Assembly (NCBI GenBank): GCA_937862805.1
Contig: CALMDO010000141.1
Span: 1 to 33,269 of the forward strand
Direction of reading: 5' to 3'
From: an uncultured Bacteroidota bacterium
Lineage (GTDB): Bacteria > Bacteroidota > Bacteroidia > Bacteroidales > FEN-979
Length of the DNA: 33,269 bases
Shown: positions 6,951-15,417 of the stretch, one piece after another
Numbering within the stretch: position 1 is the first letter of the stretch
Layout: every line of letters begins with the position of its first letter
Notes under the pieces: generated by a model
Seen by the model: only the letters and a program-made list of their open reading frames with translations
Databases searched by the model: none
What the model was told of the DNA's origin: nothing
Position numbers and translations under genes: made by a program

Positions 6951-8474
6951 TTAAAGATCATGGCCACAATATGAGAGGTTATAGCTTTTATTGCACAGCG
7001 GAAAATCGGAGATCTCCTGGTTCCTTACAGCCAGTGCCAGGGCCGTCCAGTTATGGAAAGAAGGATCTTTCACCTTGTACCGGAGCAGTTCTCCCTGTTT
7101 CCCGGTTACCGCCGCATGACAGATCTCTCCCCTCCACCCTTCTGTCAGTGAAACAGCCAGGGTTTCGGGTTGAAAAGGGAAAGTATAACAAGGTTCATTC
7201 ATTGATCCCGCTTCCTCCCATTTTCGGGCCAATTCCCGGATCATCATGATGGAATTCTCGACTTCCAGCTTGCGAAGCCGAGCCCTGGCCCAAACATCCC
7301 CTGAAGGGATGACCACCGGCTCGTAACGATTGTTAATCCGGCTCCCTGTCGGATGAGACCAACGGGTATCCCTCGCCAAACCGCTGCTACGGGCCGCCAT
7401 CCCGACGGCACCGATCGATAGCGCCTGCTGCTCCGTTACCTTTCCGATAGCCTCAAAACGACCCAGGACACTGGGCATCGAAAAAATCCGATCGGTGATC
7501 TGATGAAACCGGGACTCCACTTCTTCAAGATTTTGCAGCAGGTCGTTTTTCATTGCCGGTGTCAATGGATAGCGCGTACCACAAGGGCGGATCAGTCCCT
7601 TCCCGAAGCGATTGCCACACCATCGCTGGGTTGTGTTGATGACCAGGGTCCGGAGCGCTTCATTCACCACCTGTCCCAATTGATAAGCCACATCATTGCA
7701 CAAGGCAGCCATATCCCCGATATGTACCGCGATCCGCTCCATCTCCAGGGCAATCTCCCTTTCTATCGATAATTTCTCTCCTATGACTTTGCTTCCCAAT
7801 GCTTCGGTCAACAAGGCGTTAGCCAGGGAATGGCCGACAGCCGTATCCCCTGCAATACTTTCTGCCAAAACTGATCTCTTGAGGATTCCGGGTTGTTCGA
7901 TCAATGCATTTTCAACTCCGCGGTGTTGATAACCCAATTGGATCTCCAGGTGAAAAACGGTTTCGCCATGACAGATGAACCGGAAATAGCCCGGTTCGAT
8001 CACCCCGGCATGGATCGGTCCTACTCCCACCTCGTGCAACTCCTCTCCTTCGATGGTATAGAAGGGATAACCGCCCATCATCTCATGCTGATGATGGCGG
8101 TCGGCCGGATATCGGACGGGTTTCAGCCAGGGGTGTCCGGTAAAAGGAACTCCATGGTTTTCATACAGTTCCCGCTCGAACCCGTGAAAAGCAGGGTGAC
8201 GGGCTGTTAAGGCGTCGGGAGGCCTGTCCATGCCCGCCTTCCATTCATAGGAAAAGATACGGATGGCATGGCTCCTGTCCAACCCTATACAGCAGACCAT
8301 CCGTAACCGGTCGTGAAAAGGATAGGCAAAATAGGAGAGACAGTGGTTCCCTTTTTCTGCCATAAACGCATCCACCAACCTGAAAAAGAGAGGATAATCC
8401 AATATTGGTACCTCCGCCAAACTGATCGCGAACGGGTTGGATTTCACCTCAGCATAAGGATTGTTTCCGTTCAT
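6951..8474 (-). CDS. HyfG-like large subunit (NuoC-NuoD fusion) without [NiFe] ligands
   Basis: The protein has 507 residues from the ATG at 8474, which overlaps the hyfF stop as ATGA. A longer frame to 8792 exists but lies wholly inside hyfF. Residues 1 to ~130 resemble NuoC. From ~140 the protein follows the NuoD/hydrogenase large subunit, with GPIHAGVIEPGYFRF (152-166) and LGYQHRGVE (180-188) typical of group 4 hydrogenases. The N-terminal RxCGxC motif is ESIAGDT (205-211), with Ala208 and Thr211 at the ligand positions. The C-terminal DPCxxC motif is Asn-Leu-Ser-Tyr-Cys-Gly near 499-504, also without ligands; Cys503 is out of register. It therefore cannot bind a [NiFe] centre and is not a hydrogenase. 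This matches the energy-converting hydrogenase-related (Ehr) group. Substrate or quinone binding is unknown. Confidence 0.9.
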   Translation of the reverse strand: MNGNNPYAEVKSNPFAISLAEVPILDYPLFFRLVDAFMAEKGNHCLSYFAYPFHDRLRMVCCIGLDRSHAIRIFSYEWKAGMDRPPDALTARHPAFHGFERELYENHGVPFTGHPWLKPVRYPADRHHQHEMMGGYPFYTIEGEELHEVGVGPIHAGVIEPGYFRFICHGETVFHLEIQLGYQHRGVENALIEQPGILKRSVLAESIAGDTAVGHSLANALLTEALGSKVIGEKLSIEREIALEMERIAVHIGDMAALCNDVAYQLGQVVNEALRTLVINTTQRWCGNRFGKGLIRPCGTRYPLTPAMKNDLLQNLEEVESRFHQITDRIFSMPSVLGRFEAIGKVTEQQALSIGAVGMAARSSGLARDTRWSHPTGSRINNRYEPVVIPSGDVWARARLRKLEVENSIMMIRELARKWEEAGSMNEPCYTFPFQPETLAVSLTEGWRGEICHAAVTGKQGELLRYKVKDPSFHNWTALALAVRNQEISDFPLCNKSYNLSYCGHDL

Positions 8475-9850
8475 CGGGGAAGGGTGTTGATGATGGATTC
8501 TATTATATTCCGGAAAGGAGCCGGCTGGATGAAACAGAGGAAGATAACCAGTGCGAAAAGAAAGTATTGCGGAAGTGTTTCCCAGGGGGAGACTTTTCCA
8601 TGAGGATGTCCGGAAAGGGTGCGGGGTTGGGAATAAACGATGTGCAGTACGCGCGTCAGCAAGGCATACAACACGAAACAAAGGATGAGAATAGTAAGCA
8701 CAAGGTATACATAATTTCCGCGCGCGATCATGGCTTGCAACAAGTAGAGTTCGGAGATGAACATCCCGGAAGGGGGAATGGCCGTGATACACAGAAAGCC
8801 GACCAGCAATGCCGTGGCTCCGGCGGGTTGAAGTTTCATATAATTGCCCGATTCATCCAGTAAATAGCTTCCCATTACGCGGTAGGACTGTCCGATCTGG
8901 TAGAACAATCCGGCTTTGGTCAAAGAATGGAGCACCAGGTGCAGGATGGCGGCATAATACCCGATACCTCCAACCCCCAGGGCTATGGCCACAATGCCCA
9001 TATTTTCCAGACTGGAATAGGCCAACATTCTTTTGTTGTGTTTGGCTTTGAGCATGTACCCGGCCGAAACAAGAAGGGAGAGAAGCCCCGACAATAAAAG
9101 TACGTTGTTCATAAAAGGGAGGATGGTGGTGGCAGAAAACAAACCATAGATCCGGAAGATGGCGAGGAATCCGACATTCATCAGGGCGGTGCTGATGAAC
9201 GCGCTGACGGGGGCGGGGGCGACAGTGTGGGCATCCACCGTTACCGTATGCATGGGAAAGAGGCCCATTTTGGTGCTGTAACCTACCAGGACGAATATGA
9301 AAGCGATTTTCAGGTACAGGGGATTGGCCATTTTTGCGATTTCGGTAACACTGCTGAAGGAGAGATGCAGTAACCGTGCATCATGGACTGTGAATCCAAG
9401 AAAAAGAATCCCTAAATAGGCCAGTGCAATGCCCACCGAACAGACAAAGATATATTTCCAGGTTGCTTCCAGTGCTACCGGTGTACGATCATGGTAAATG
9501 AGTGCTGCAACAGCCAGGGTAGTGGCCTCCACAAAAATCCAGACCGTTGTCATCCCGTTGGCTAGGTAAGCGCCCGACATGGCAGTTATCAGGGCAAGAA
9601 GGGCAACGTGATAAAGCAGGTAATGGCGTGACGGGTCATTTTTCAGGTAGATAAAACCATGGATGACTGTCGTGATCGACAACAACGACAGAACCGACAA
9701 TAAAAGAACCCCCAAAGCATCGAGGGTGAAAAATTCAAAAAGCGTCTCATCCAGATGAAACCAGCAAAAGAGGGTAAATCCCACATGGATCACCAGGTAA
9801 ATGACCATGATGAACCGGACTAACGCTTTAATGGTTTTTCCTTTATTCAT
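8471..9850 (-). CDS. HyfF-like proton-translocating antiporter-type subunit
   Basis: This 459-residue protein has about 13-14 membrane spans and belongs to the NuoL/M/N and Mrp antiporter superfamily. The key charged residues of the half-channels are present: Glu108 in the fifth span (Val-Glu-Ala), Lys194 in Ser-Thr-Lys-Met-Gly-Leu-Phe-Pro-Met-His, and Lys312 in His-Ser-Leu-Thr-Lys-Ala. The Val-Asp-Ala-His-(x)4-Ala-Pro segment (205-214) is typical of the family. It should be part of the membrane arm and move protons (or Na+) across the inner membrane. The gene overlaps hyfE by eight bases upstream and hyfG by three bases downstream (ATGA). It has no lateral amphipathic helix like that of NuoL. 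Confidence 0.92.
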   Translation of the reverse strand: MNKGKTIKALVRFIMVIYLVIHVGFTLFCWFHLDETLFEFFTLDALGVLLLSVLSLLSITTVIHGFIYLKNDPSRHYLLYHVALLALITAMSGAYLANGMTTVWIFVEATTLAVAALIYHDRTPVALEATWKYIFVCSVGIALAYLGILFLGFTVHDARLLHLSFSSVTEIAKMANPLYLKIAFIFVLVGYSTKMGLFPMHTVTVDAHTVAPAPVSAFISTALMNVGFLAIFRIYGLFSATTILPFMNNVLLLSGLLSLLVSAGYMLKAKHNKRMLAYSSLENMGIVAIALGVGGIGYYAAILHLVLHSLTKAGLFYQIGQSYRVMGSYLLDESGNYMKLQPAGATALLVGFLCITAIPPSGMFISELYLLQAMIARGNYVYLVLTILILCFVLYALLTRVLHIVYSQPRTLSGHPHGKVSPWETLPQYFLFALVIFLCFIQPAPFRNIIESIINTLPR

Positions 9851-10460
9851 CTTTCAACAGGGTCAGTTCATGGGCATGTTCTTTCAGTCGCATGGTAAAT
9901 ATCCCGAGGATCAACACGCTCACAAAAATATCGAGCAGTATCCCGATATTGATCAACATGGGCATTTCGCTACCGATCGCCAGGGAAAGTAGCAATACCG
10001 CGTTTTCGAGGACGAGAAAACCGACCAGGTGGGCAAATATCTTACGATGCGAAATGATCAGGAACAATCCGGTGTAAACGGCAAAGAGGGCCACTGTAAA
10101 AAAGAGCATCTTTTCGGGCGTGGTATTCATCGACAGTGAAACCATAATGCTAAGGAGCAGTCCTGCCGAAACGATGATCAGGGAGTAGAAACCGGGCAAG
10201 GATTTTTCGTGGACTCTGGAGATACCCGTTTTGTTAATGATCCTGAAAAGCAACCAGGGAACGATGATCACCTTGAACACCAGGGTTTCCAGGGTAACAA
10301 ATATCAAAGTTGCTAACGTAATGGTATTCAATTCGATGAATGAAAGGACAAAGAGCAGCAAACCCTGAAAACCGATCAACCCTGCATAGATCCTGAAACG
10401 CTCGGTAATACTGAGGTATATCAACGAGATGGCGAAGATGACGACGATCATTGCGTTCAT
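9843..10460 (-). CDS. HyfE-like (NuoK-related) membrane subunit
   Basis: This 205-residue protein has about six to seven membrane spans and matches hydrogenase-4 component E, which carries a NuoK-like domain in its C-terminal half. Glu58 (Thr-Leu-Glu-Thr-Leu-Val-Phe-Lys) and Glu152 (Val-Leu-Glu-Asn-Ala-Val-Leu-Leu) are buried acidic residues in spans; Glu152 is the likely counterpart of the NuoK channel glutamate. Its role would be to carry part of the proton path linking the cytoplasmic arm to the antiporter subunits. Its ATG overlaps the hyfC stop as ATGA (10457-10460), and its end overlaps the hyfF start by eight bases, so translation is coupled. Confidence 0.88.
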   Translation of the reverse strand: MNAMIVVIFAISLIYLSITERFRIYAGLIGFQGLLLFVLSFIELNTITLATLIFVTLETLVFKVIIVPWLLFRIINKTGISRVHEKSLPGFYSLIIVSAGLLLSIMVSLSMNTTPEKMLFFTVALFAVYTGLFLIISHRKIFAHLVGFLVLENAVLLLSLAIGSEMPMLINIGILLDIFVSVLILGIFTMRLKEHAHELTLLKDE

Positions 10461-11368
10461 TGGCCCGGGATTATAAAAATGATCAGTAAAATCAGGATAA
10501 AAGCCACCATGGCAATGGAACTCAGGGTAAAGATGAATTGCGGGTTTTTTGCCAGTTTTTTGCGTGCCCTGAACGATTCGAGGAACCCGATCAGGGAGGC
10601 GAAGAGGCCCTGGATGACCAGTGAAAGGAGAATCAGCCAGATAAAAGTGCCGGTCGCCGGCAAGATGATGTTGGCAATGAGCGTACCATAGATCCCGAAT
10701 TTCAGTGCAGTAGCTGTCTGGATGATGGCCAGGTCAAACCCGCTGTAGTCTAAGATCATTACTTCATGAACCATGGTCAGCTCCAGGTGGGTTTTCGGGT
10801 CATCGACCGGCATACGGCTGTTTTCGATCATCGCTATCTGGATCAACAGGTACACCGCGATAAATCCGATGATGATCCCCTGCGGTCCGGCGAAACGGAA
10901 GGTGTCGAAAATGTCGGTCATGGATTGGTGGCCTGTAAGCAGGGCGAGAGAACCGAACAAAATAAAAAATGCAGGTTCTGCCAACATGGAATAGAGTGCT
11001 TCCCTGTTCGCTCCCATCCCTTCAAAACTACTGCCGGTATCGAGTGCTCCAAGGATGAAAAGAAATTTGCCCAAGGCAAGGAGGTAGGCCATCAATACAA
11101 AATCGCCCGGGAAAGTGAGCAATGGTTCAAAACCCGGTAGTGGCAGAAGCAAAGCAGCACAAAGGATGGTGGCCAGATAGACGGCAGGCGCCAGTCTGAA
11201 AATAAAACTGGTTACTGTACTGATGACACTTCCTTTTTGAACCAAAACCGCTACATTCTTCCAGGGCTGGAGGATGCCCGGGCCTTTCCGCCCGGAGGCA
11301 ATGCTCTTGGTGCGGAGAATGATCCCGGGAAAGAAAACAGCAGTAACGATACAAAAAAGAAGGGCCAT
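10457..11368 (-). CDS. HyfC/HycD/NuoH-like membrane anchor subunit
   Basis: This 303-residue protein with about eight spans belongs to the NuoH/HycD/EchB family, which anchors the cytoplasmic arm to the membrane. Diagnostic segments are Gly-Pro-Gly-Ile-Leu-Gln-Pro-Trp (29-36) in the first loop, LDTGSSFEGMGANRE (109-123), and ENSRMPVDDPKTHLELTMVHE (182-202). The last two hold the charged residues of the E-channel and the loop that meets the large and small subunits. All look intact although the partner subunits have lost their cofactors. Its start overlaps the hyfB stop by one base (TAATG) and its stop overlaps hyfE as ATGA. Confidence 0.93.
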   Translation of the reverse strand: MALLFCIVTAVFFPGIILRTKSIASGRKGPGILQPWKNVAVLVQKGSVISTVTSFIFRLAPAVYLATILCAALLLPLPGFEPLLTFPGDFVLMAYLLALGKFLFILGALDTGSSFEGMGANREALYSMLAEPAFFILFGSLALLTGHQSMTDIFDTFRFAGPQGIIIGFIAVYLLIQIAMIENSRMPVDDPKTHLELTMVHEVMILDYSGFDLAIIQTATALKFGIYGTLIANIILPATGTFIWLILLSLVIQGLFASLIGFLESFRARKKLAKNPQFIFTLSSIAMVAFILILLIIFIIPGQ

Positions 11369-13353
11369 TATACGATTTTCAGATAAAGCAGGATAAAAAT
11401 GATGAGGATATAGATAAAAGCATACAGGATATAGTGTTGGATATTGCCCGTCTGGAGCCTTGCAATCTTTTTCAGTGCCGTCATGGTAAACCCGGTCAGC
11501 CGGAGGATGGCTGAACGGAAACTGTCGGAGGGATGGATGGCGTAGTTGCGTTGCCGGGGGAATAATTCATCCTCTGTCAGCGGTGTAAAATCTTCTTTTT
11601 GTTGCAGCAGCGGTTGCGCCAGATCGCCGAAAGAGGAAGCATAGGAGGTGGCGGTATATTGTTGCCGGGATGTCCCTGCAGTATAACCGCAGCCCCAGGT
11701 AGGACCTTGTACCATCGTTTTCCTTTGCAAAACCCACTTTCTGAGAAGCAGGATCGCTCCGGTGGCCAGGATAAGGATAAGACTGATCAGGGAAACGGTT
11801 TGCAGGATTGTGTAAAACGTATCCGGGAGGGTACAGGGTGTTGCTTTAAAGCTGACAGCAACGATTTCCGCCAGGGGACGGATCAGCAACCAGGGAAGCA
11901 GTCCGATGAAAAGGATCAGGAGCAGTTGCAGGTACTGCGGAAAGAGCATTCCCGGGGTCGCTTCCCTGACTTTTGGCTCCGTGGTCTGTCGTGGAGATCC
12001 CAGAAAAACAACACCGAACGCTTTGGTGAAACAAAAGATAGCCAGTCCGCCGATAAGGGTCAGCGCGACCAGAACGCCCATCAGGGCAATCGAGTGATAG
12101 ACATTCCCGGCTGACAATCCCACGATCAATCCGCTGAAAATCAAAAACTCGGAAATAAACCCGTTGAGCGGGGGCAATCCGCAGATGGCCAGTGCAGCCA
12201 TCAGAAAAAGTCCTGCGGTATGGGGCATCCTGTGGATCACGCCGCCCAGCTTTTCCATGTTAAGGGTATGGTACGCCTGATAGACCGATCCGGCACTGAA
12301 GAATAAAAGAGGTTTGAACAACGAGTGATTCAATACATGCAGCAATGCACCGGCAAATCCCAGTGTGATTAAAAGCGGGTTGGCCAGTCCGATTCCTGTC
12401 ATGCCAACCCCTAAACTGATCCCGATGATGCCGATATTTTCAATGCTGTGATAGGCCAGTAGTTTTTTCAGGTTGTGTTGCACGATGGCCATCATCACAC
12501 CCATCAGTCCGGTCACCGAACTGATGATGAGCAGGATGATCCCGATCAATAAAAAATCTGACTGAACATAGGTCATAACCCGCACGATGCCATAAATGCC
12601 CATTTTGATCATTACCCCCGACATCACCCCTGACACGTGTGAAGGTGCAGCGGGATGGGCTTCGGGCAGCCAGGTGTGGAGGGGAATAAAACCTGCCTTG
12701 ATGGCAAATCCTGCAAAAAAAAGAAAAAACAGCGGCGCTGCCCGGTGTTGCGTAAAATAGATTTGTAAGGCATCAAAACGCATCGCCCCGGTACCCTCAC
12801 GGCAGATCAGAAAAGCGACCACCAGCATGAAAAAACCTACGTGCATCTGGATCAGATAGTTGACAGCCGTTTTGAGGGTTTCCCTCTTTTCGGCTTCAAA
12901 CAGGATCAGCATGAAGGAAGAAACGGCCATTAATTCCCAGGCAATGAGAAAGGCCAGGCCATCGTTCAGCATCAGTACGCCCAGCATGGAAAAGTGCAGC
13001 CAGACGAAACTGAAATTATGCAAGGCCAGTTCCGCCGGACTTTTTGACTGCCGGTACGAAGAGAGGTACCCCCGTGAATAAAGGAGCCCGGCGAGGACGG
13101 TAAAATGGGTGACCAGGATAAAAAAACCGCTGAGGGTATCAATCGTAAAAATGACGTGACCGCCAAGGCCTTTGGCATCAAAAGTAGTTACCGCTCCCCC
13201 GGGATGAAGGATCGCGTTGAAGGCCGGGATGGCAGTAATAAGTACAGCCAGCAAGGTAACTGCCAAAGTATAATAGTACCTTATCCCGGAGGGCATGACC
13301 AGGATCAGAAACGAGAGGAGTACCGGGATCAGGATGGTATAATTGTCCATCAT
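11368..13353 (-). CDS. HyfB-like proton-translocating antiporter-type subunit
   Basis: The protein has 661 residues from the ATG at 13353. The frame can be extended to a TTG at 13362, and another ATG is at 13350. It is a NuoL/M-type antiporter subunit closest in plan to HyfB/HycC, with about 14 core spans and a C-terminal soluble stretch followed by a final helix. Key residues (numbered from 13353) are Glu140 in Trp-Glu-Leu-Met, Lys219 in Ile-Lys-Ala-Gly-Phe-Ile-Pro-Leu-His, Lys250 in Met-Ile-Lys-Met-Gly and Lys347 in His-Ser-Leu-Phe-Lys-Pro. These are the residues expected for proton pumping. It is the first gene of the six-gene operon. About 93 bases separate it from the MacB-like permease gene upstream, with no convincing promoter, so readthrough from that operon is possible. 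Confidence 0.93.
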   Translation of the reverse strand: MMDNYTILIPVLLSFLILVMPSGIRYYYTLAVTLLAVLITAIPAFNAILHPGGAVTTFDAKGLGGHVIFTIDTLSGFFILVTHFTVLAGLLYSRGYLSSYRQSKSPAELALHNFSFVWLHFSMLGVLMLNDGLAFLIAWELMAVSSFMLILFEAEKRETLKTAVNYLIQMHVGFFMLVVAFLICREGTGAMRFDALQIYFTQHRAAPLFFLFFAGFAIKAGFIPLHTWLPEAHPAAPSHVSGVMSGVMIKMGIYGIVRVMTYVQSDFLLIGIILLIISSVTGLMGVMMAIVQHNLKKLLAYHSIENIGIIGISLGVGMTGIGLANPLLITLGFAGALLHVLNHSLFKPLLFFSAGSVYQAYHTLNMEKLGGVIHRMPHTAGLFLMAALAICGLPPLNGFISEFLIFSGLIVGLSAGNVYHSIALMGVLVALTLIGGLAIFCFTKAFGVVFLGSPRQTTEPKVREATPGMLFPQYLQLLLILFIGLLPWLLIRPLAEIVAVSFKATPCTLPDTFYTILQTVSLISLILILATGAILLLRKWVLQRKTMVQGPTWGCGYTAGTSRQQYTATSYASSFGDLAQPLLQQKEDFTPLTEDELFPRQRNYAIHPSDSFRSAILRLTGFTMTALKKIARLQTGNIQHYILYAFIYILIIFILLYLKIV

Positions 13354-13446
13354 GTCCTGCAAAATAACCGCTTTTAAACCAAATATTTTCCTGTCGCTCG
13401 CAGATTTTATGAACAGGCTAATGTTGGTTGCGGGCGTTCCATGAGG

Positions 13447-14667
13447 TTATTCATACCGGAGCGCGTCGATCGGATTCAGCCGGGCCGCTTTCCGGGCAGG
13501 ATACCAGCCAAAAAAGATCCCGATTGCTGAGGAGAAGAGAAACGACATCAGGATGGATTGTGAAGTGATCGTCACCGGCCAACTCAGAACAGAGGCAATG
13601 ATTTGTGAAACGATCATCCCCAGGAAGATCCCGATGAGACCACCCAGCAGACTGATCATCAATGCTTCAATAAGAAACTGCATCAGTACGTCGCGACCCC
13701 TGGCTCCCACGCTCATGCGGATCCCGATCTCGCGGGTCCGTTCGGTGACCGAAACCAGCATGATGTTCATAATCCCGATTCCTCCAACCAGCAGGGAAAT
13801 GCTGGCAATGGTAGCCAGAAGAACCGTCATGATAGAAGAAGTGGAGGTGGCCATCGCAGCGATATCGGTCTGGGTACGGATGGTGAAATCAGGATCCTCG
13901 GAAGGCCCCAGGTTGTGTTTAGCCTTCAGCACCTCTGTTATCTCCTGCGACGCAACCGGGATCAACGCTTCACTCTGAGCTGAAGCCAGCATGCTCTGGA
14001 CATACGTGATGGCCTGCATCCGCTTCTGAACCGTGGAAAAAGGTGCGATCACCATATCATCCTGATCTTGTCCAAATTGGTTTTGTCCTTTTCTTTCCGC
14101 TATAGCTACGATCTGAAAAGGAATTTTATTGATCCTGATGTAACTGCCGATCGGATCCGCATTTTCACCGAACAGTTCATTGACTATGGTTTGCCCGACA
14201 ACACACACTTTGGCTGCGCTTCGTTCATCGGCCAGAGAAAAGACCGTCCCGGAGGAGAGTTTCAGATTACGGATTTCAAAGTAGTTGGGATAAACACCAT
14301 ACACAGAAGTACGCCAGTTCACGTTCCCGGCTACGAGTTGTCCGCTGGTACGCGTCTGGGGTGTAATGTACTTAACTGACTGACAGCGTGTTTCTATGAT
14401 TTTTACATCTTCCAGGGTCATTTTTTGTGAAGAGCCGGCTTCCATCCTGACACCTCCGGTACTACTGGCCTGAGGCCAGATCATCAGGACATTGGTCCCC
14501 AGGGTAGAAATTTGTGCCTGGATAGAGGTTTTGGATCCTTGTCCGATAGCGATCATCGCGATGACAGAGGCCACGCCGATTATGATCCCCAACATGGTAA
14601 GAAAACTGCGCATTTTGTTTTTCGTCAGCGAACGAACGGCAGCCTTAATGAGATTTTTGATTTTCAT
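13447..14667 (-). CDS. MacB-type ABC transporter permease
   Basis: This 406-residue protein has the MacB/FtsX plan: one N-terminal span (about 18-40) after a basic Arg-Ser-Leu-x-Lys-Asn-Lys-Met-Arg-Ser motif, a periplasmic domain of about 230 residues, and three C-terminal spans (about 277-400). The [10 protein letters not shown] motif follows the second span, as is typical. E. coli MacB fuses the ATPase and the permease; here they are two genes with an ATGA overlap. It would work as a mechanotransmitter driving export through MacA and TolC. Last gene of the HK-RR-tolC-macA-ATPase-permease operon. The substrate cannot be read from the sequence. Confidence 0.93.
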   Translation of the reverse strand: MKIKNLIKAAVRSLTKNKMRSFLTMLGIIIGVASVIAMIAIGQGSKTSIQAQISTLGTNVLMIWPQASSTGGVRMEAGSSQKMTLEDVKIIETRCQSVKYITPQTRTSGQLVAGNVNWRTSVYGVYPNYFEIRNLKLSSGTVFSLADERSAAKVCVVGQTIVNELFGENADPIGSYIRINKIPFQIVAIAERKGQNQFGQDQDDMVIAPFSTVQKRMQAITYVQSMLASAQSEALIPVASQEITEVLKAKHNLGPSEDPDFTIRTQTDIAAMATSTSSIMTVLLATIASISLLVGGIGIMNIMLVSVTERTREIGIRMSVGARGRDVLMQFLIEALMISLLGGLIGIFLGMIVSQIIASVLSWPVTITSQSILMSFLFSSAIGIFFGWYPARKAARLNPIDALRYE

Positions 14668-15416
14668 AGCTCCTCCTCTGTTACAGCAGGTATCAGCAAT
14701 AATTCTTCCCTTGCAAGGCGGGGTTTTTCCACCACCACTTCACGTATAATTTTTCCGTCGCGGAAAGTAATGTTCCGCTTGGTAAAGGTGGCGATATCCG
14801 TTTCATGGGTCACGATGACTACGGTAATTCCTTGTTCGTTCAGCCGTTGGAAAATATCCATCACCTCAATACTGGTGCGGGTGTCAAGGTTTCCGGTGGG
14901 TTCATCAGCCAGGATCACGACGGGGTCGTTGACCAGTGACCGGGCAATCGCCACCCGTTGTTGTTCACCACCTGAAAGTTGGTTGGGCATATGGTGGGCA
15001 CGGCCGGCCAAACCAACTGACTCCAAGGCTGTGAGGGCCCGCTTGTGCATCTCCTTTGAAGAGATTTTCCGGTTGTACATCAGGGGAAGTTCAACATTTT
15101 CCATCGCCGAAGTGCGTGAAAGAAGGTTGAACGACTGAAAGACAAACCCTATCTTCAGGTTCCTCAGGTTGGCCAACTGGTCTTTAGCCAGGCTGCCGAC
15201 ATCTACCCCGTCGAGCAAAAATTCTCCGCGGGTAGGAACATCAAGGCAACCCAGGATGTTCATAAAGGTTGATTTTCCCGATCCGCTTTTTCCCAGGATG
15301 GCTACAAAATCACCCTTCTCGATGGTCAGGTTGATACCCCTCAGGGCATGGACTTCGACATCCCCCATGGTATATATCTTGACCAGGTTCTTGACCGAAA
15401 TGATCGCTTTGTCCAT
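14664..15416 (-). CDS. MacB/LolD-type ABC transporter ATP-binding protein
   Basis: The protein has 250 residues from the ATG at 15416, two bases after the macA stop (TAATATG). A longer frame to 15458 adds 14 residues lying inside macA and is not supported. All ATPase motifs are present: Walker [10 protein letters not shown] (42-50), Q-loop Gln94, signature LSGGEQQ (147-153), Walker B VVILADE (166-172) and H-loop His204. The Pro-Thr-Gly-Asn-Leu-Asp after Walker B is typical of the MacB/LolD/FtsE branch. A C-terminal tail of about 25 residues follows the ATPase core. It powers the adjacent permease. Confidence 0.95.
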   Translation of the reverse strand: MDKAIISVKNLVKIYTMGDVEVHALRGINLTIEKGDFVAILGKSGSGKSTFMNILGCLDVPTRGEFLLDGVDVGSLAKDQLANLRNLKIGFVFQSFNLLSRTSAMENVELPLMYNRKISSKEMHKRALTALESVGLAGRAHHMPNQLSGGEQQRVAIARSLVNDPVVILADEPTGNLDTRTSIEVMDIFQRLNEQGITVVIVTHETDIATFTKRNITFRDGKIIREVVVEKPRLAREELLLIPAVTEEEL

Positions 15417-15417
15417 A

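Noticed and set aside
8475-8792. N-terminal extension of the HyfG-like frame by 106 residues
   Set aside because: It lies wholly inside hyfF, has no NuoC-like content, and an ATGA overlap at 8471-8474 gives a natural start.
6171-13353. Calling the operon a hydrogenase or formate hydrogenlyase
   Set aside because: The [NiFe] ligands are absent and no formate dehydrogenase or maturation genes are present.
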